Shown here: in pieces, positions 17,085 to 25,777 of the stretch
Layout: each line of letters opens with the position of its first letter
Numbering within the stretch: the stretch's first letter is position 1
Assembly: GCA_002729885.1 (NCBI GenBank)
Contig: PBUB01000031.1
Coordinates: 111,087-175,086, forward strand
Origin: Spirochaetaceae bacterium
Lineage (GTDB): Bacteria > Spirochaetota > Leptospiria > Leptospirales > Leptonemataceae
Length of the DNA stretch: 64,000 nucleotides
Direction of reading: 5' to 3'
Program-made: the position numbers and the translations under genes
Notes under the pieces: model-generated
What the model was told of the DNA's origin: nothing
The model's input: only the letters and a program-made list of their open reading frames with translations
The model's database searches: none

Positions 17085-18185
17085 TCATCCGATGCATAGA
17101 TAATCCTGGTCCGGGAAAAAGCCCTTTTCGCCCAGGGCAGATTCTATAATTGGCCTGGCACCTCTTGCATTCACATACACCAGAACAAAAGGCTTTCGAT
17201 GATCCTTAAACAGATACTCAGGGCCAAAGATACCAGGCCTGCGGCGGGAGTCTTCTGGTGCGGAGTTCAACGGCCCCGAATCGCTTTCGGGCAGGCGAGA
17301 TTCAGCAGCAGGATCTCTGCCCTGCAAACCTGTGTCCCTGTCAATGAGCGAAGGCTTGATATCCACGAAATAGTCCGGCACAAGCCCGGGGAAATGATCT
17401 TCAAATCTTCGCCTGCTGGTGCGGCTGGCTCCCCATACAACCAGGGGCCTCGCCTTCCAGCGCTCAGGAAGACTGGCATCACTGCGAATCCAGGAACGTC
17501 TTAGATTGTGGAATGCCTTCTTGCTATAGCGCTCATCCGTATGGGAGAGCTGATTTTCGCTGCATCTGTAATGCAACAGGGTATCAGAAAGCTTTTCTAT
17601 AGTGAGGCCATTTTCCAGGATTCTCAGAAACAGATCGTAGTCTTCCGGAAAATCTCCGTGTCTGTAGCCTTCCACCTTTCGCAGCGATCTCACAGACAGA
17701 GCCAGGGTTGGATGCTGAAAAGGGCATTCCACATAGCGATTTGACCTTAACTGATCTTGCGAAAGAATACCATTCTGCCAGTTAAAATACTCACGACGCC
17801 CCTCTCCCACATGACCAAAGGGATGCACTCTACAACAGGACACATCTACATCCTTTAGATGTTCCATTTGCCGGCCCACCCGCAAAGGATCCATGACGTC
17901 ATCTGCATCCATGCGAAGGAAGATATCTCCCTGGCATTCCGCAAGCCCCTGATTCAGGGCATCCACCAGGCCAGATCCACGGTTGGCCAGAATGCGAAAC
18001 TGACTTTCTCGACCCGCTTCTATGACCATATCCTGGATGAGGGCCGATCCGCGGTCACTGGAGCCATCATCAATACAGATAACTTCGATTTCAGAATAGT
18101 CCTGCTCCAGGATGGAGCGAATACAGGGCTCAAGAGTGGATTCTGCATCTCTAAAGGGAATTACTATGCTAACGGAAGGGTTCAG
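17085..18185 (-). CDS. Family 2 glycosyltransferase with non-canonical start
   Basis: The coding frame shows a complete GT2 N-terminus: PSVSIVIPFRDAEST, then VICIDDGSSDRG and later GDIFLRMDADDVMDP (the DxD). That N-terminus lies upstream of the first ATG (18029). Between it and the in-frame TAA at 18207-18209 there is no ATG, GTG or TTG. I place the start at a CTG at 18185 (366 aa), just before the conserved block; a rare start or a sequence error is possible. FPEDYDLFLRILENG and the C-terminal VVWGASRTSRRRF region fit GT2 proteins with a trailing nucleotide-fold-like domain. It probably transfers sugars for surface polysaccharide, and sits downstream of alr and an exported protein. Confidence 0.75.
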   Translation of the reverse strand: MNPSVSIVIPFRDAESTLEPCIRSILEQDYSEIEVICIDDGSSDRGSALIQDMVIEAGRESQFRILANRGSGLVDALNQGLAECQGDIFLRMDADDVMDPLRVGRQMEHLKDVDVSCCRVHPFGHVGEGRREYFNWQNGILSQDQLRSNRYVECPFQHPTLALSVRSLRKVEGYRHGDFPEDYDLFLRILENGLTIEKLSDTLLHYRCSENQLSHTDERYSKKAFHNLRRSWIRSDASLPERWKARPLVVWGASRTSRRRFEDHFPGLVPDYFVDIKPSLIDRDTGLQGRDPAAESRLPESDSGPLNSAPEDSRRRPGIFGPEYLFKDHRKPFVLVYVNARGARPIIESALGEKGFFPDQDYLCIG

Positions 18186-18206
18186 AACTGAGCAAAGTGA
18201 AGCGGA

Positions 18207-18815
18207 TTACTCAAATGGCGAGAACTTTATGCCGTAGGCGATATAGTTGCTTCCGCAGGTTCTGGGGCAAAATGTTCCGTAAATGCCGCTACGATGATGC
18301 AAACGTATGAATGCTCGAGGCTCATATGCATCCAGGGGAAGACCGAACTCCACTTCGAATACAAGATAGTTCAGCAGATTCTGAGAGTATTCGGACTCCC
18401 CGTCAATACCATAGAAGCTTCTGGGATTTTCCAGGTCTGGATTCCGGGTAGCAAAGGACAGCCCCTCTCCTATGGCAAAGCTCACGGGAATACCGGAGAA
18501 ATCCAGACTATCCCCCAGGCGAGCCATCAAAACAGCGTTGAATTCTAGATGCTTCTGGGCTCCGGAATGCTTCACCACCTGGCCTTCCCATTCTGTGGGT
18601 AAACCGAAGAAGTCCACGGAAGCTGGCGTGGACAAAGCGCCTGTAAAGATATAGCTGGGTTTGTAATCCGTGTCTCCCTGAAGCATGATATTGCCCAGGG
18701 TAGTTCTGGTGAATTGGCCGCGGTACAGAGTGATGTTAAGATTGCTCGGCTCTTCCACTGCGCCCAGAGAAGCAGAGGAAATGAGAGCCAGGATCAGCGC
18801 CACCACTCGTACCAT
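18207..18815 (-). CDS. Hypothetical exported, possibly outer-membrane protein
   Basis: A 202-residue protein starting, by my choice, at the ATG at 18815, which gives a clean signal peptide (VRVVALILALISSASLGAVEE). A longer reading would overlap the end of alr. The mature part has short alternating hydrophobic segments and ends IAYGIKFSPFE, suggesting beta-strands, but no family is recognised. It lies between alr (82 bp upstream) and the GT2 gene, whose first in-frame codon follows this stop directly. Confidence 0.6.
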   Translation of the reverse strand: MVRVVALILALISSASLGAVEEPSNLNITLYRGQFTRTTLGNIMLQGDTDYKPSYIFTGALSTPASVDFFGLPTEWEGQVVKHSGAQKHLEFNAVLMARLGDSLDFSGIPVSFAIGEGLSFATRNPDLENPRSFYGIDGESEYSQNLLNYLVFEVEFGLPLDAYEPRAFIRLHHRSGIYGTFCPRTCGSNYIAYGIKFSPFE

Positions 18816-18897
18816 ACGAGTTGGACGGAAGCCCTGAGTGTCCGGTTTACGAGAATCGCACTTTTTTTCGACCCGGGAACTGCAGGATTGGCCGTTT

Positions 18898-20049
18898 TCA
18901 ATCCACGAGAATTCGAGGAATTTGAGGCTCAATACGAGTCACGATTTCATAGTTGATGGTGCCTGCCAGATCCGCCAGCTCATCGGCCGTTACAGCTTCG
19001 GCCCCATCCACTCCAATGAGTGTAGCCACATCCCCTACTTCGCAGTCCCGAATGGAAGTAACATCCACCATGATCATGTTCATGCAGACCCGACCCAGCA
19101 CCGGTGCCCTTCGGCCGCGAATCAACACATGGGATCGATTGGAAAGGCTGCGATCATAGCCTTCATAGTAGCCCACCGGGATAACCGCTATGCTGGTAGG
19201 CGCCGTTGTTCGATGTGTGCATCCGTAACCTACATCCACCCCTTCCCCAACATGGTTCAAATGAGCAATCCGCGCCTTCCAGGATAAAGCCGGTCGAAAC
19301 TCCGGCATCGGAGAAATAACAGTCCGGGCACTGAGCCTTGTGGAGCTGGATGGCCAGAATCCATAGAGCGAAATTCCCACGCGAATCCAGTCCTGTCTGG
19401 ATTCGGGCAATAGCATGGCCGGAGCACTGGCAGCACTATGGCAGATCAATGAGCCGGAAAAGCCCGATGCAAAGATAGCGCGGGCCCGTTCCATGGCTGC
19501 TGCGAAACGGGAGTATTGCAATCGACCATAGCCCTGATCCATCACATCTTCTACGTTGGCGAAATGCGTCATCAGGCCTTTCCAGGGAAGATGCGGATTC
19601 TGCGAAAGGAATTCGAAGACCTGATCCAGATAGGCATCATGAACTCCCAGCCGACTCATGCCGGTGTCCACTTTTAGATGAAAAGGCAGTCCTGGCCGTT
19701 CCGATTGCAGGGATTGAATGTCTTCCACGGTGGAAAGCACCATATGAAAATCCCGCTCGGACTCAGGGATATCCCTGTAATCCCGATCATCGTTGCGTCC
19801 CATCACCAGGACGATTCCATTGTATCCCAGCTTGCGGAGTTCCAGGGCCTCAAAGATAGCGTTTACTGCCAGACCCCCCACTTCACCGGACTGATGCAGA
19901 GGCTTGAGTATCTCAAGCATGGTGGACAATCCATGACCGTAAGCGTTGGACTTCACCACTGCAAAGAACTGGCTATCCGGCGCCATAGCATTGAAGTTCC
20001 GTACAGATTGCTCCACTGCACTTCTGCTGATCTCCAGCCAGGTGTTCAT
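18898..20049 (-). CDS. alr: Alanine racemase
   Basis: A 383-residue PLP enzyme making D-alanine for peptidoglycan. Lys33 in FFAVVKSNAYGHG is the PLP lysine. KVDTGMSRLG, HSAASAPAML, RVGISLYGF and VDVGYGCTHRT (catalytic Tyr) follow in family order, with IPVGYYEGY and RVCMNMIMVDVT at the C-terminus. The ATG at 20049 (NTWLEISRSAV) matches the usual start; a Met 24 codons upstream adds non-homologous sequence. Upstream lies repeat copy B, which separates alr from the divergent small basic protein gene. Confidence 0.94.
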   Translation of the reverse strand: MNTWLEISRSAVEQSVRNFNAMAPDSQFFAVVKSNAYGHGLSTMLEILKPLHQSGEVGGLAVNAIFEALELRKLGYNGIVLVMGRNDDRDYRDIPESERDFHMVLSTVEDIQSLQSERPGLPFHLKVDTGMSRLGVHDAYLDQVFEFLSQNPHLPWKGLMTHFANVEDVMDQGYGRLQYSRFAAAMERARAIFASGFSGSLICHSAASAPAMLLPESRQDWIRVGISLYGFWPSSSTRLSARTVISPMPEFRPALSWKARIAHLNHVGEGVDVGYGCTHRTTAPTSIAVIPVGYYEGYDRSLSNRSHVLIRGRRAPVLGRVCMNMIMVDVTSIRDCEVGDVATLIGVDGAEAVTADELADLAGTINYEIVTRIEPQIPRILVD

Positions 20050-20168
20050 AGGGCCACCGAAAAAAACCGACTTGCCCTGTATACCGGTTTGCCAATTATG
20101 GAAGATTCCTGCGGTATTCATGCCATTTTTGCCACATTTAGTGCAGTGGTACCAGGAATCGCAGAAAG

Positions 20169-20302
20169 CTCGGCAATTATCGCGGCGAGCAATACTTGAG
20201 AGTCGAAGACTCTCTGCGATCAGGATGATCGCAAGGCCCGAAGGGCCGCACAGATTTTTACGGGAGCAATGCTACAGGACGTAGCTTTGCGAGCGTACCT
20301 CT
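20169..20302 (+). repeat. Multi-hairpin dispersed repeat, copy B
   Basis: This is closely related to copy A. It contains GAGAGTC-GAA-GACTCTC (20198-20214), GCGATC-AGGAT-GATCGC (20216-20232), GGCCC-GAA-GGGCC (20235-20247) followed by GCACAGATTTTT, CGGGAGCAAT, then GCTAC-AGGAC-GTAGC (20271-20285) and the end motif GCGAGCGTACCT (20289-20300). A strong Shine-Dalgarno for the next gene follows at once. Stem bases differ from copy A at paired positions (GGAGAGTC/GACTCTCC against GAGAGTC/GACTCTC), while the AGGAT loop is identical. Confidence 0.85.
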
Positions 20303-20316
20303 AAGGAGCTGAAACA

Positions 20317-20451
20317 GTGAAGAAGCTGAAGACCAGACTGTCCGTTCGAAAGCGACTGCAAAAGAAGCGTGAAGCCAGAGCTCTACGCACCAAGGCCAAA
20401 CAGGCTCACCGTCGAGGAACTGGATTCAAAGACCTGGAAGATGCTGAGTGA
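20317..20451 (+). CDS. Small basic protein (44 aa)
   Basis: A GTG at 20317 with AAGGAG eight bases upstream opens a 44-codon frame rich in Lys and Arg (KKLKTRLSVRKRLQKKREAR, then ALRTKAKQAHRRGTGFKDL). Its TGA overlaps the ATG of the esterase gene by one base (20449-20453), so the two are translationally coupled. The composition suggests a nucleic-acid- or ribosome-binding peptide, but I recognise no family. The strong ribosome site and coupling are the main evidence that it is real. Confidence 0.7.
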   Translation: MKKLKTRLSVRKRLQKKREARALRTKAKQAHRRGTGFKDLEDAE

Positions 20452-21080
20452 TGAAGCCTATTGCAGGCCTTCCGCTACGCAATCATTTCATTCCCGCAGA
20501 CAGAAAAGACTCCGCATTGCTCATCATCATGCATGGTCTGGGCGATCGCATGGAGTCTTTTTTTGATTTCCCGTCTTTGCTACTGGGAAGTCGACTATCC
20601 TATCTATTTCTAAACGCTCCTGATTCCTACGTAGTGGGCTGGAAATGGTATGATCTGGACGGCCAGCAAGAGATTGGCCTGAAGAAATCCAGAGAGCTTC
20701 TCGAAGAAACCATTCACCATCTACACCGCAAAGAAGGCATTGCTCCGGATCAAATCGTAATGTCCGGCTTCAGCCAGGGAGCTGTGGTCAGCCTGTACAC
20801 GGGCATTCGCAGAGATATTCCCCTGGCAGGCATTGGCGCACTTTCGGGTTATCTCTATGGCGGAGTAGAAGAATGCACCGAAGCCAGTAAAGATACTCCC
20901 ATCTTTATGACCCACGGACTGTACGACGATGTATTGCCCTATCAGCGATCCGAAGAGCATGGACAGATGCTTTCCGAAGCTGGCTACAAGCTGGACTGGA
21001 GGGATTATCCCATGGGCCATCAAATCTGTCAGGAAGAGATGCAGGATTTCAGCCAGTGGTTAAATGCCATCGTAAGCTGA
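20451..21080 (+). CDS. Alpha/beta hydrolase, phospholipase/carboxylesterase family
   Basis: A 209-residue cytoplasmic esterase of the phospholipase/carboxylesterase (thioesterase-like) family. Features are IIMHGLGDRMESF for the oxyanion region, the nucleophile elbow GFSQGA, TPIFMTHGLYDDVLP with the acidic residue, and a late MGHQI for the catalytic His. The substrate is likely a short acyl ester or acyl-protein; not determinable. The start overlaps the stop of the 44-residue basic protein gene. Confidence 0.88.
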   Translation: MKPIAGLPLRNHFIPADRKDSALLIIMHGLGDRMESFFDFPSLLLGSRLSYLFLNAPDSYVVGWKWYDLDGQQEIGLKKSRELLEETIHHLHRKEGIAPDQIVMSGFSQGAVVSLYTGIRRDIPLAGIGALSGYLYGGVEECTEASKDTPIFMTHGLYDDVLPYQRSEEHGQMLSEAGYKLDWRDYPMGHQICQEEMQDFSQWLNAIVS

Positions 21081-21142
21081 ATCCATTTGCCGCAAGAATT
21101 CTTACCTCTGTAACCGAAGAGAGCTTCCTCTCATGACCGTTT

Positions 21143-22429
21143 CTAAAGCGATTTCAACAAGCCATTAAAATCGTTGAGCCATAAAAGAAAGGTCAAAGAC
21201 AACATCCAGCCTGCGCTGATCCGAAAGGACCAACCCGAGCGACAAAACGCCAGTAAGATCATAGCCGGCGCAAAGAGCCTGGAGATGTTTGCGAAATTCA
21301 ACCAGTATTCCTCTGCACTGGCCATAGAAATAAGTCCCAGGTTAAGAAGCAACCCTGCCAGAATGAATCGATCCATCCAGCCATTTTGCTTTCGCGCTGC
21401 TTCCAGAAGCCTGTAAGCACAAAAGACAATCATCCACATTAGCCCAATCAGTAACAGACCTCGGCCGCTGATCAACCGGGGCCGACTCTGGATAAACTCA
21501 ATCACTCCTGCAAAGGGAATCTGAATCTTTCCCGCTGCTCCCTGGCCTCCAAAGAAATCAGCATACCAGTACCAGCTGAACGCCAAAACTCCTGCCAGTA
21601 GAAGTGCAACCGAAACATTCCAGCGAAAGAAGACCAACTGCCGCAAGGTTGCATTCGAATTGCCGGACCGTTGCCGGCGAATAAGACTTATAGAAGATAA
21701 TACGAAAGCCAGGCCCATAGACAGGCCAATGAGAAACATGGTTTCCTTGCTTAGAAGCGAAAGCAACATTAGCACTGCACCCACCGGTAAGCGAAAGCGT
21801 CTGCACAACCCGGGAAACCGGCCCCTTGATTCTGCCGGGGCAAGACCGGATGGCAAGAAAAGAAGTATGCAGATGACGGCCAGCGAAAGAGCCAGAGGTT
21901 CTGCGAGATTGAGCCCAAAGGAAAGCAAGCTTATTGGATTCAGCCCAAAGAGCCATCCTGCCTCTGTTCGCGCAGCGAAAAGAACCCATGATACCAGAAG
22001 ATGCGAAACAAGTAGAAGGATGGGCATCCCGTAGGACAGAGCTTTCGCACCGAATAAATACAACCATCCTGTCAGTAGCGGAAAGCCAATGCGAGGAAGC
22101 CTGAATCCCAGACTGTCCACCACCATCACTCGCGAGGAATGATGCGCCTGGATGCCATCCAGAGAGACCAGCTCAAAATCCCCATAGAGCCATGCAGCCA
22201 TATAATAGTAGAACTGACCGTCGTATCCTCCTGTAGGAAATACAGATGCATTTTCTGGAATTGCAGCCGCATTAAGGCCGGCGAAGCAAACATTATCCGG
22301 AATACAGCCAAAGCCGATCAAGGCTTCCGCGCCGCCGAATCGAGCAGATCTTAAAGCTGCATAGGAAAGAAAGACAGAAGCTACTGTTAATAGAAAGAGA
22401 TACTTATTTCGCAAGACCCAGAGATTCAT
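21143..22429 (-). CDS. Polytopic membrane protein, GT-C-like
   Basis: A 428-residue protein with about ten hydrophobic helices. After the first helix there is a loop with GGYDGQFYYYMAAWLYGDF and then RLPRIGFPLL. This 'YDGQFYY' pattern is typical of bacterial GT-C-like membrane proteins linked to surface glycopolymers. The function is inferred only by that pattern. Its start overlaps the end of the upstream STAS/zinc-ribbon gene by 26 bp, so the two are cotranscribed. Confidence 0.7.
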   Translation of the reverse strand: MNLWVLRNKYLFLLTVASVFLSYAALRSARFGGAEALIGFGCIPDNVCFAGLNAAAIPENASVFPTGGYDGQFYYYMAAWLYGDFELVSLDGIQAHHSSRVMVVDSLGFRLPRIGFPLLTGWLYLFGAKALSYGMPILLLVSHLLVSWVLFAARTEAGWLFGLNPISLLSFGLNLAEPLALSLAVICILLFLPSGLAPAESRGRFPGLCRRFRLPVGAVLMLLSLLSKETMFLIGLSMGLAFVLSSISLIRRQRSGNSNATLRQLVFFRWNVSVALLLAGVLAFSWYWYADFFGGQGAAGKIQIPFAGVIEFIQSRPRLISGRGLLLIGLMWMIVFCAYRLLEAARKQNGWMDRFILAGLLLNLGLISMASAEEYWLNFANISRLFAPAMILLAFCRSGWSFRISAGWMLSLTFLLWLNDFNGLLKSL

Positions 22430-22856
22430 AGGGAGTGGTTCGCCCGTGCTGATCTACACGAAAATGGGTGCCGCAGGCAGGACAACCATAAAGCCCGGTT
22501 CCCTGGATTTGAAGCTTTCTGGCGCAACTGGGGCAATGAGCCGCCGGACCCACTTCTGCATCTCTATCATCCGGCTGAGCATCGGATGAGCAAAGGGCCA
22601 CTCCATCATGCACACTCCAGCCGCAGTATTGAAGAGCCACCCTGCAATCTGCATTTAGATCCAGGATTGCCAGCTGACTACCTGCTTTTTCCACACGATC
22701 CTTTAACAGACAGGCCGAGGCAAAATCCACGGAAAAAAGAGCCGATCCGTCCGCTCGATACCTTATGTGCGGTCTGCCGGAGATTTCATCCATCACAGAC
22801 TCAACCATGGGTCGATCCAGAGTGCCCTTCAGGATAAAATGTACGGTCTGATTCAT
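22404..22856 (-). CDS. STAS-like protein with zinc ribbon
   Basis: A 150-residue soluble protein. The first 95 or so residues have a STAS-like beta-alpha pattern (TVHFILKGTLDRPMVESVMDEI, then LAILDLNADCRVAL). The C-terminus is a zinc ribbon with two CxxC knuckles (CPSCARKLQIQGTGLYGCPACGTHF). STAS domains usually bind partner proteins in signalling. The role is unknown. It lies upstream of and overlaps the GT-C-like gene. Confidence 0.62.
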   Translation of the reverse strand: MNQTVHFILKGTLDRPMVESVMDEISGRPHIRYRADGSALFSVDFASACLLKDRVEKAGSQLAILDLNADCRVALQYCGWSVHDGVALCSSDAQPDDRDAEVGPAAHCPSCARKLQIQGTGLYGCPACGTHFRVDQHGRTTPYESLGLAK

Positions 22857-22899
22857 AACTTGTTTGCTATCTGCGAGTCAAAATGGTTTTGAGTCCTAC

Positions 22900-23766
22900 A
22901 TGGAGCCTGTATCTCGCCTGAGATTATTTCTGGGCTGGAGTCTGGAAGTATTGCTGCTACTTTTGCAGCTAATTTTCGTTTTCCTGCCCATCCCACTACC
23001 CTCTTACAGAAGAGGCAGACGCGGTACTGTAATCATCGTCACAGATATACTTACATCACCACTGTTTTATTTTCTCCTGGCCAGAAGACTTAAAAAAAAT
23101 GGCTACAGTGTATTTGTTCACTCCTGTTACAATCCGTTGAAAGGCTTTCGCGTGCATGCAAGAACCCTTTCGGCCAACCTGGAGAAATGGAATGTACGCC
23201 ACGCTACTTTGCTCTGTCATGGAGCCGGCGGTCTGGCATCCCTGGGACTTCCGGATCCTGGACGTCAGAGGATTCAATATCTTGTAACCCTGGGGGCCCC
23301 CTTTCATGGAACCACTCTTCTCAACTGGCTTCCCTTTGTTCCAGCATTCCATGACCTTACCCCGGGTAGCGAATATCTTCTCATCAATCGCATGAATGCG
23401 CTTCTGTTTCCATCATTCTCTCCGTTCGTTCCCTGGAGAGATGAATGGATTGTTCCTTCTGGCCTGGCCCGTTTTGGCCAGGGGCGAGATCTGATCCTGG
23501 ATTGGCCTGGACGATTGAATCTACTGTTCAGCGAAGATGTGGGAGATACGGTAATCGAACATTTAAATAGAGAGCATCCCTATCCGGTTACAGCCACCCA
23601 TATGGCCCAGGAAAGCCCGCAGCCAGAAGGTGCGGTACCACGCTCGGCTCCCGTTCGTCCTGCAGCGGTACCGGCTGCAGGTGCCGTGGCGAAGAAGAAG
23701 GCACCGGGCTCAAAAAAGCCCGCCAAAAAATCCAAAAAGAAAACCAGCAAGAAGCGCGGCCGATAG
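22900..23766 (+). CDS. Lipase-like protein lacking the nucleophile, with basic tail
   Basis: A 288-residue protein. A membrane segment (about residues 10-35) is followed by an alpha/beta-hydrolase-like domain with YLVTLGAPFHGT, the usual lipase 'VTLGTPHHGT' block. The expected GHSxGG elbow reads CHGAGG, so the catalytic Ser is Gly108. The last 35 residues are Lys/Ala/Pro-rich (KKKAPGSKKPAKKSKKK), like a histone-H1 tail. It is probably not an esterase; it may bind a polyanion or membrane lipids. I use the ATG at 22900, since the upstream TTG gives a poor N-terminus. Confidence 0.68.
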   Translation: MEPVSRLRLFLGWSLEVLLLLLQLIFVFLPIPLPSYRRGRRGTVIIVTDILTSPLFYFLLARRLKKNGYSVFVHSCYNPLKGFRVHARTLSANLEKWNVRHATLLCHGAGGLASLGLPDPGRQRIQYLVTLGAPFHGTTLLNWLPFVPAFHDLTPGSEYLLINRMNALLFPSFSPFVPWRDEWIVPSGLARFGQGRDLILDWPGRLNLLFSEDVGDTVIEHLNREHPYPVTATHMAQESPQPEGAVPRSAPVRPAAVPAAGAVAKKKAPGSKKPAKKSKKKTSKKRGR

Positions 23767-23818
23767 TTTCCAGCTGGATTCTGTCGAAACGCTTCCAGCG
23801 AAACGAACATAGTTCTAT

Positions 23819-24439
23819 GTGATCGTCGGTGGCCCCAGAGAAAAGCTTGTCCAGTCCAGCGTTACCAGGCTCAGCGATGTAGAGCTCTGGATGCTGGTTC
23901 TTGGACGAGGAAGCAGAAGCCATAGCCTGGAAAAATTGGCCCGGTCTATAATGGAGACCCTGGATTCAAATCCGAACCCCGATCTAAAACAATTAACAGC
24001 CCTGCAGGGCATCCATACCGTGCGAGCCGGCATGATTCAGGCCATCCTGGAAATTGGAAAAAGAAGATTCTCCTGCAAAGGGTCTGCCATTGGAGGTCCG
24101 GAGGATGCATTTCAGATGATTCGAAATCTGGGTGATCGAAAGCAGGAACATTTTCTCTGTATGACAATTAATGGAGCCGGCGAGCTCATTCAGGTTCATA
24201 CAGTAACCATCGGGCTTGTAAACAGAACATTGATTCATCCCCGGGAGGTATTTGCCCCGGCCCTGAAAGACCGGGCCGCCTCCATCATTGTAGCACATAA
24301 CCATCCTTCCCGAAACCTGGAGCCCAGTCAGGAGGACCGCGAAATCACCAGGCGCCTGCAGGATGCCGGGGATTTACTGGGAATACCCCTGCTGGACCAT
24401 ATTGTATTTCATTTCTCAGACTATAGAAGTATTATGTGA
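23819..24439 (+). CDS. radC: RadC-family JAB-domain protein
   Basis: A 206-residue RadC/DUF2466 protein. The N-terminal helix-hairpin-helix region (PREKLVQSSVTRLSDVELWMLVLGRG, then LTALQGI) is followed by a JAB/MPN metal-binding domain. Metal ligands are visible as AHNHPS (His160, His162) and Asp173 in SQEDRE, with a Glu in NGAGELI. The usual HNHPSG reads HNHPSR. RadC function is unsettled despite its name. The GTG at 23819 is the start that keeps the PREKL block near the N-terminus. It lies 52 bp after the lipase-like gene. Confidence 0.9.
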   Translation: MIVGGPREKLVQSSVTRLSDVELWMLVLGRGSRSHSLEKLARSIMETLDSNPNPDLKQLTALQGIHTVRAGMIQAILEIGKRRFSCKGSAIGGPEDAFQMIRNLGDRKQEHFLCMTINGAGELIQVHTVTIGLVNRTLIHPREVFAPALKDRAASIIVAHNHPSRNLEPSQEDREITRRLQDAGDLLGIPLLDHIVFHFSDYRSIM

Positions 24440-24627
24440 CTCTTACATTCTGCTTTCTTCCATTATTCATTCGAATCCCTGGGTTTGCCTGGATATCTTG
24501 CAATCCGTTGCCTGTGGTTCAAATGACATTATAGCAGCGCCTGGAGGTTTCTGCGAACATCGAATTTCTTATGTTGTAACAGAAGGTTTGCACTCCAGTA
24601 CCGGAGGGAAAAAACTGGTCATTCAGT

Positions 24628-24975
24628 ATGCGAAACTTCATCTTCCCGATCATCCTGGGGATGGCTTTGCTCATTTCTAGCAGTTGTGCCTCCTCCAGTG
24701 CAGGTATCACTACTTCCAATATTCCATTGAGCGGAAAAAACTATCGAGTAGTGGGAAATGGCCAGACTCAGGTGGACTGGTGGAGCCTGGACCTGGGCCT
24801 GGTGGGGCTGCCTTTAGAGGAGCCTCCCATTGACCGCGCCGTGCAGGAGCTCATCGATCAGCATAACGGGGATGCTCTTATCAATCTAAGGTATAGCACC
24901 GACCGATTCATTTTCCTGTTTATGACCCGGCACCGATTTACCCTGAAGGCGGATGTAGTTAAAGTACAGAATTGA
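24628..24975 (+). CDS. Small lipoprotein, first gene of TonB-receptor operon
   Basis: A 115-residue lipoprotein (signal ending LLISSSC). The mature part ends in the block GDALINLRYSTDRFIFLFMTRHRFTLKADVVKVQ. The next gene ends with a similar block (GDTMINIKTWHETHYY...FKVKGNVIRFQ), so the two look paralogous. The function is unknown. Its TGA overlaps the next ATG by one base. A possible promoter (TTGCCT...TATAGC) lies within the 187-bp region upstream. Confidence 0.75.
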   Translation: MRNFIFPIILGMALLISSSCASSSAGITTSNIPLSGKNYRVVGNGQTQVDWWSLDLGLVGLPLEEPPIDRAVQELIDQHNGDALINLRYSTDRFIFLFMTRHRFTLKADVVKVQN

Positions 24976-25490
24976 TGTTTGCTTCGTTTCAAAGCAGAAT
25001 GCTTTTTCCCATCGCTCTGGGCCTGGCTGCGCTTTCTGCCAGTTGCTTTCCCGGCGGAATTGCCGTTGAAGGTGGCTTCGTGGATCATGCAGGCTGGGTG
25101 CCAGAGGCAACCCTTACCAACAACGCTCCCTATCAAATTGTCTGTCCGGATCCTGATGAAGTTCAGCGGAGACAGAAGCTAAAAGAAGAAGGATTGCCCA
25201 TACCCGGTGAACCACCGGTGCGATATGTATCTCCGAGCCAGTACGACGGAGGATGCGAACAAACGGCCAGCAGTTCCGTCTATTATCTGTTTCATCTATT
25301 TCCAGCCACACCACCAATGGATGCGCATTATGCTCTGGGCCTCGCAGTTCAAAAGCTGGAAGGGGATACCATGATAAACATCAAGACCTGGCATGAAACG
25401 CATTATTATTCCATACTCGGCCATGTTCGGGTATTCAAGGTAAAGGGAAACGTAATTCGATTTCAGAAAGGAAAGAAAAATGAGAAATAG
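24975..25490 (+). CDS. Lipoprotein, paralogue of the upstream gene
   Basis: A 171-residue lipoprotein (signal ending LAALSASC). The mature part has an insertion relative to the preceding protein, then the shared C-terminal block. Residues 50-110 include two cysteines (IVCPDPDE, GGCEQT) that could pair. The start at 24975 overlaps the preceding stop, and its own end overlaps the next gene by 11 bp. It is part of a five-gene unit leading to a TonB-dependent receptor, so it may assist that receptor at the outer membrane. Confidence 0.75.
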   Translation: MFASFQSRMLFPIALGLAALSASCFPGGIAVEGGFVDHAGWVPEATLTNNAPYQIVCPDPDEVQRRQKLKEEGLPIPGEPPVRYVSPSQYDGGCEQTASSSVYYLFHLFPATPPMDAHYALGLAVQKLEGDTMINIKTWHETHYYSILGHVRVFKVKGNVIRFQKGKKNEK

Positions 25491-25776
25491 GCTCGGAGTT
25501 CTAATCGCTCTGTCCTGTCTTCTTTTGACTGGCTGCCCGGAGAATACCACCGTTCCCGACGATGAAGCCTGGAGCCAGATCTATGCTGCCATCGATTACA
25601 AAGCCCGGGAATGCGGCAATCAACCCAACTATATTTTGATAGTACCCAGGGAGCCTTCTCAGTATGGAGTGGAACTCTGCGCACTGTCAATTCTCAGACA
25701 GGAGTGTCCATTTAACGATTATCCTCTGTTCTGTGCCGAGATGTATGATATTGATCTGCCAGGGATAGGGCCGTGA
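25480..25776 (+). CDS. Small lipoprotein (98 aa)
   Basis: A lipoprotein with a textbook signal (LSCLLLTGC). The 78-residue mature part has four further cysteines (ARECG, ELCAL, QECPF, LFCAE), enough for two disulfides. No family is recognised. It starts inside the previous gene, after AGGAAAG, and ends 1 bp before the receptor gene. The arrangement suggests coupled translation. Confidence 0.72.
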   Translation: MRNRLGVLIALSCLLLTGCPENTTVPDDEAWSQIYAAIDYKARECGNQPNYILIVPREPSQYGVELCALSILRQECPFNDYPLFCAEMYDIDLPGIGP

Positions 25777-25777
25777 T

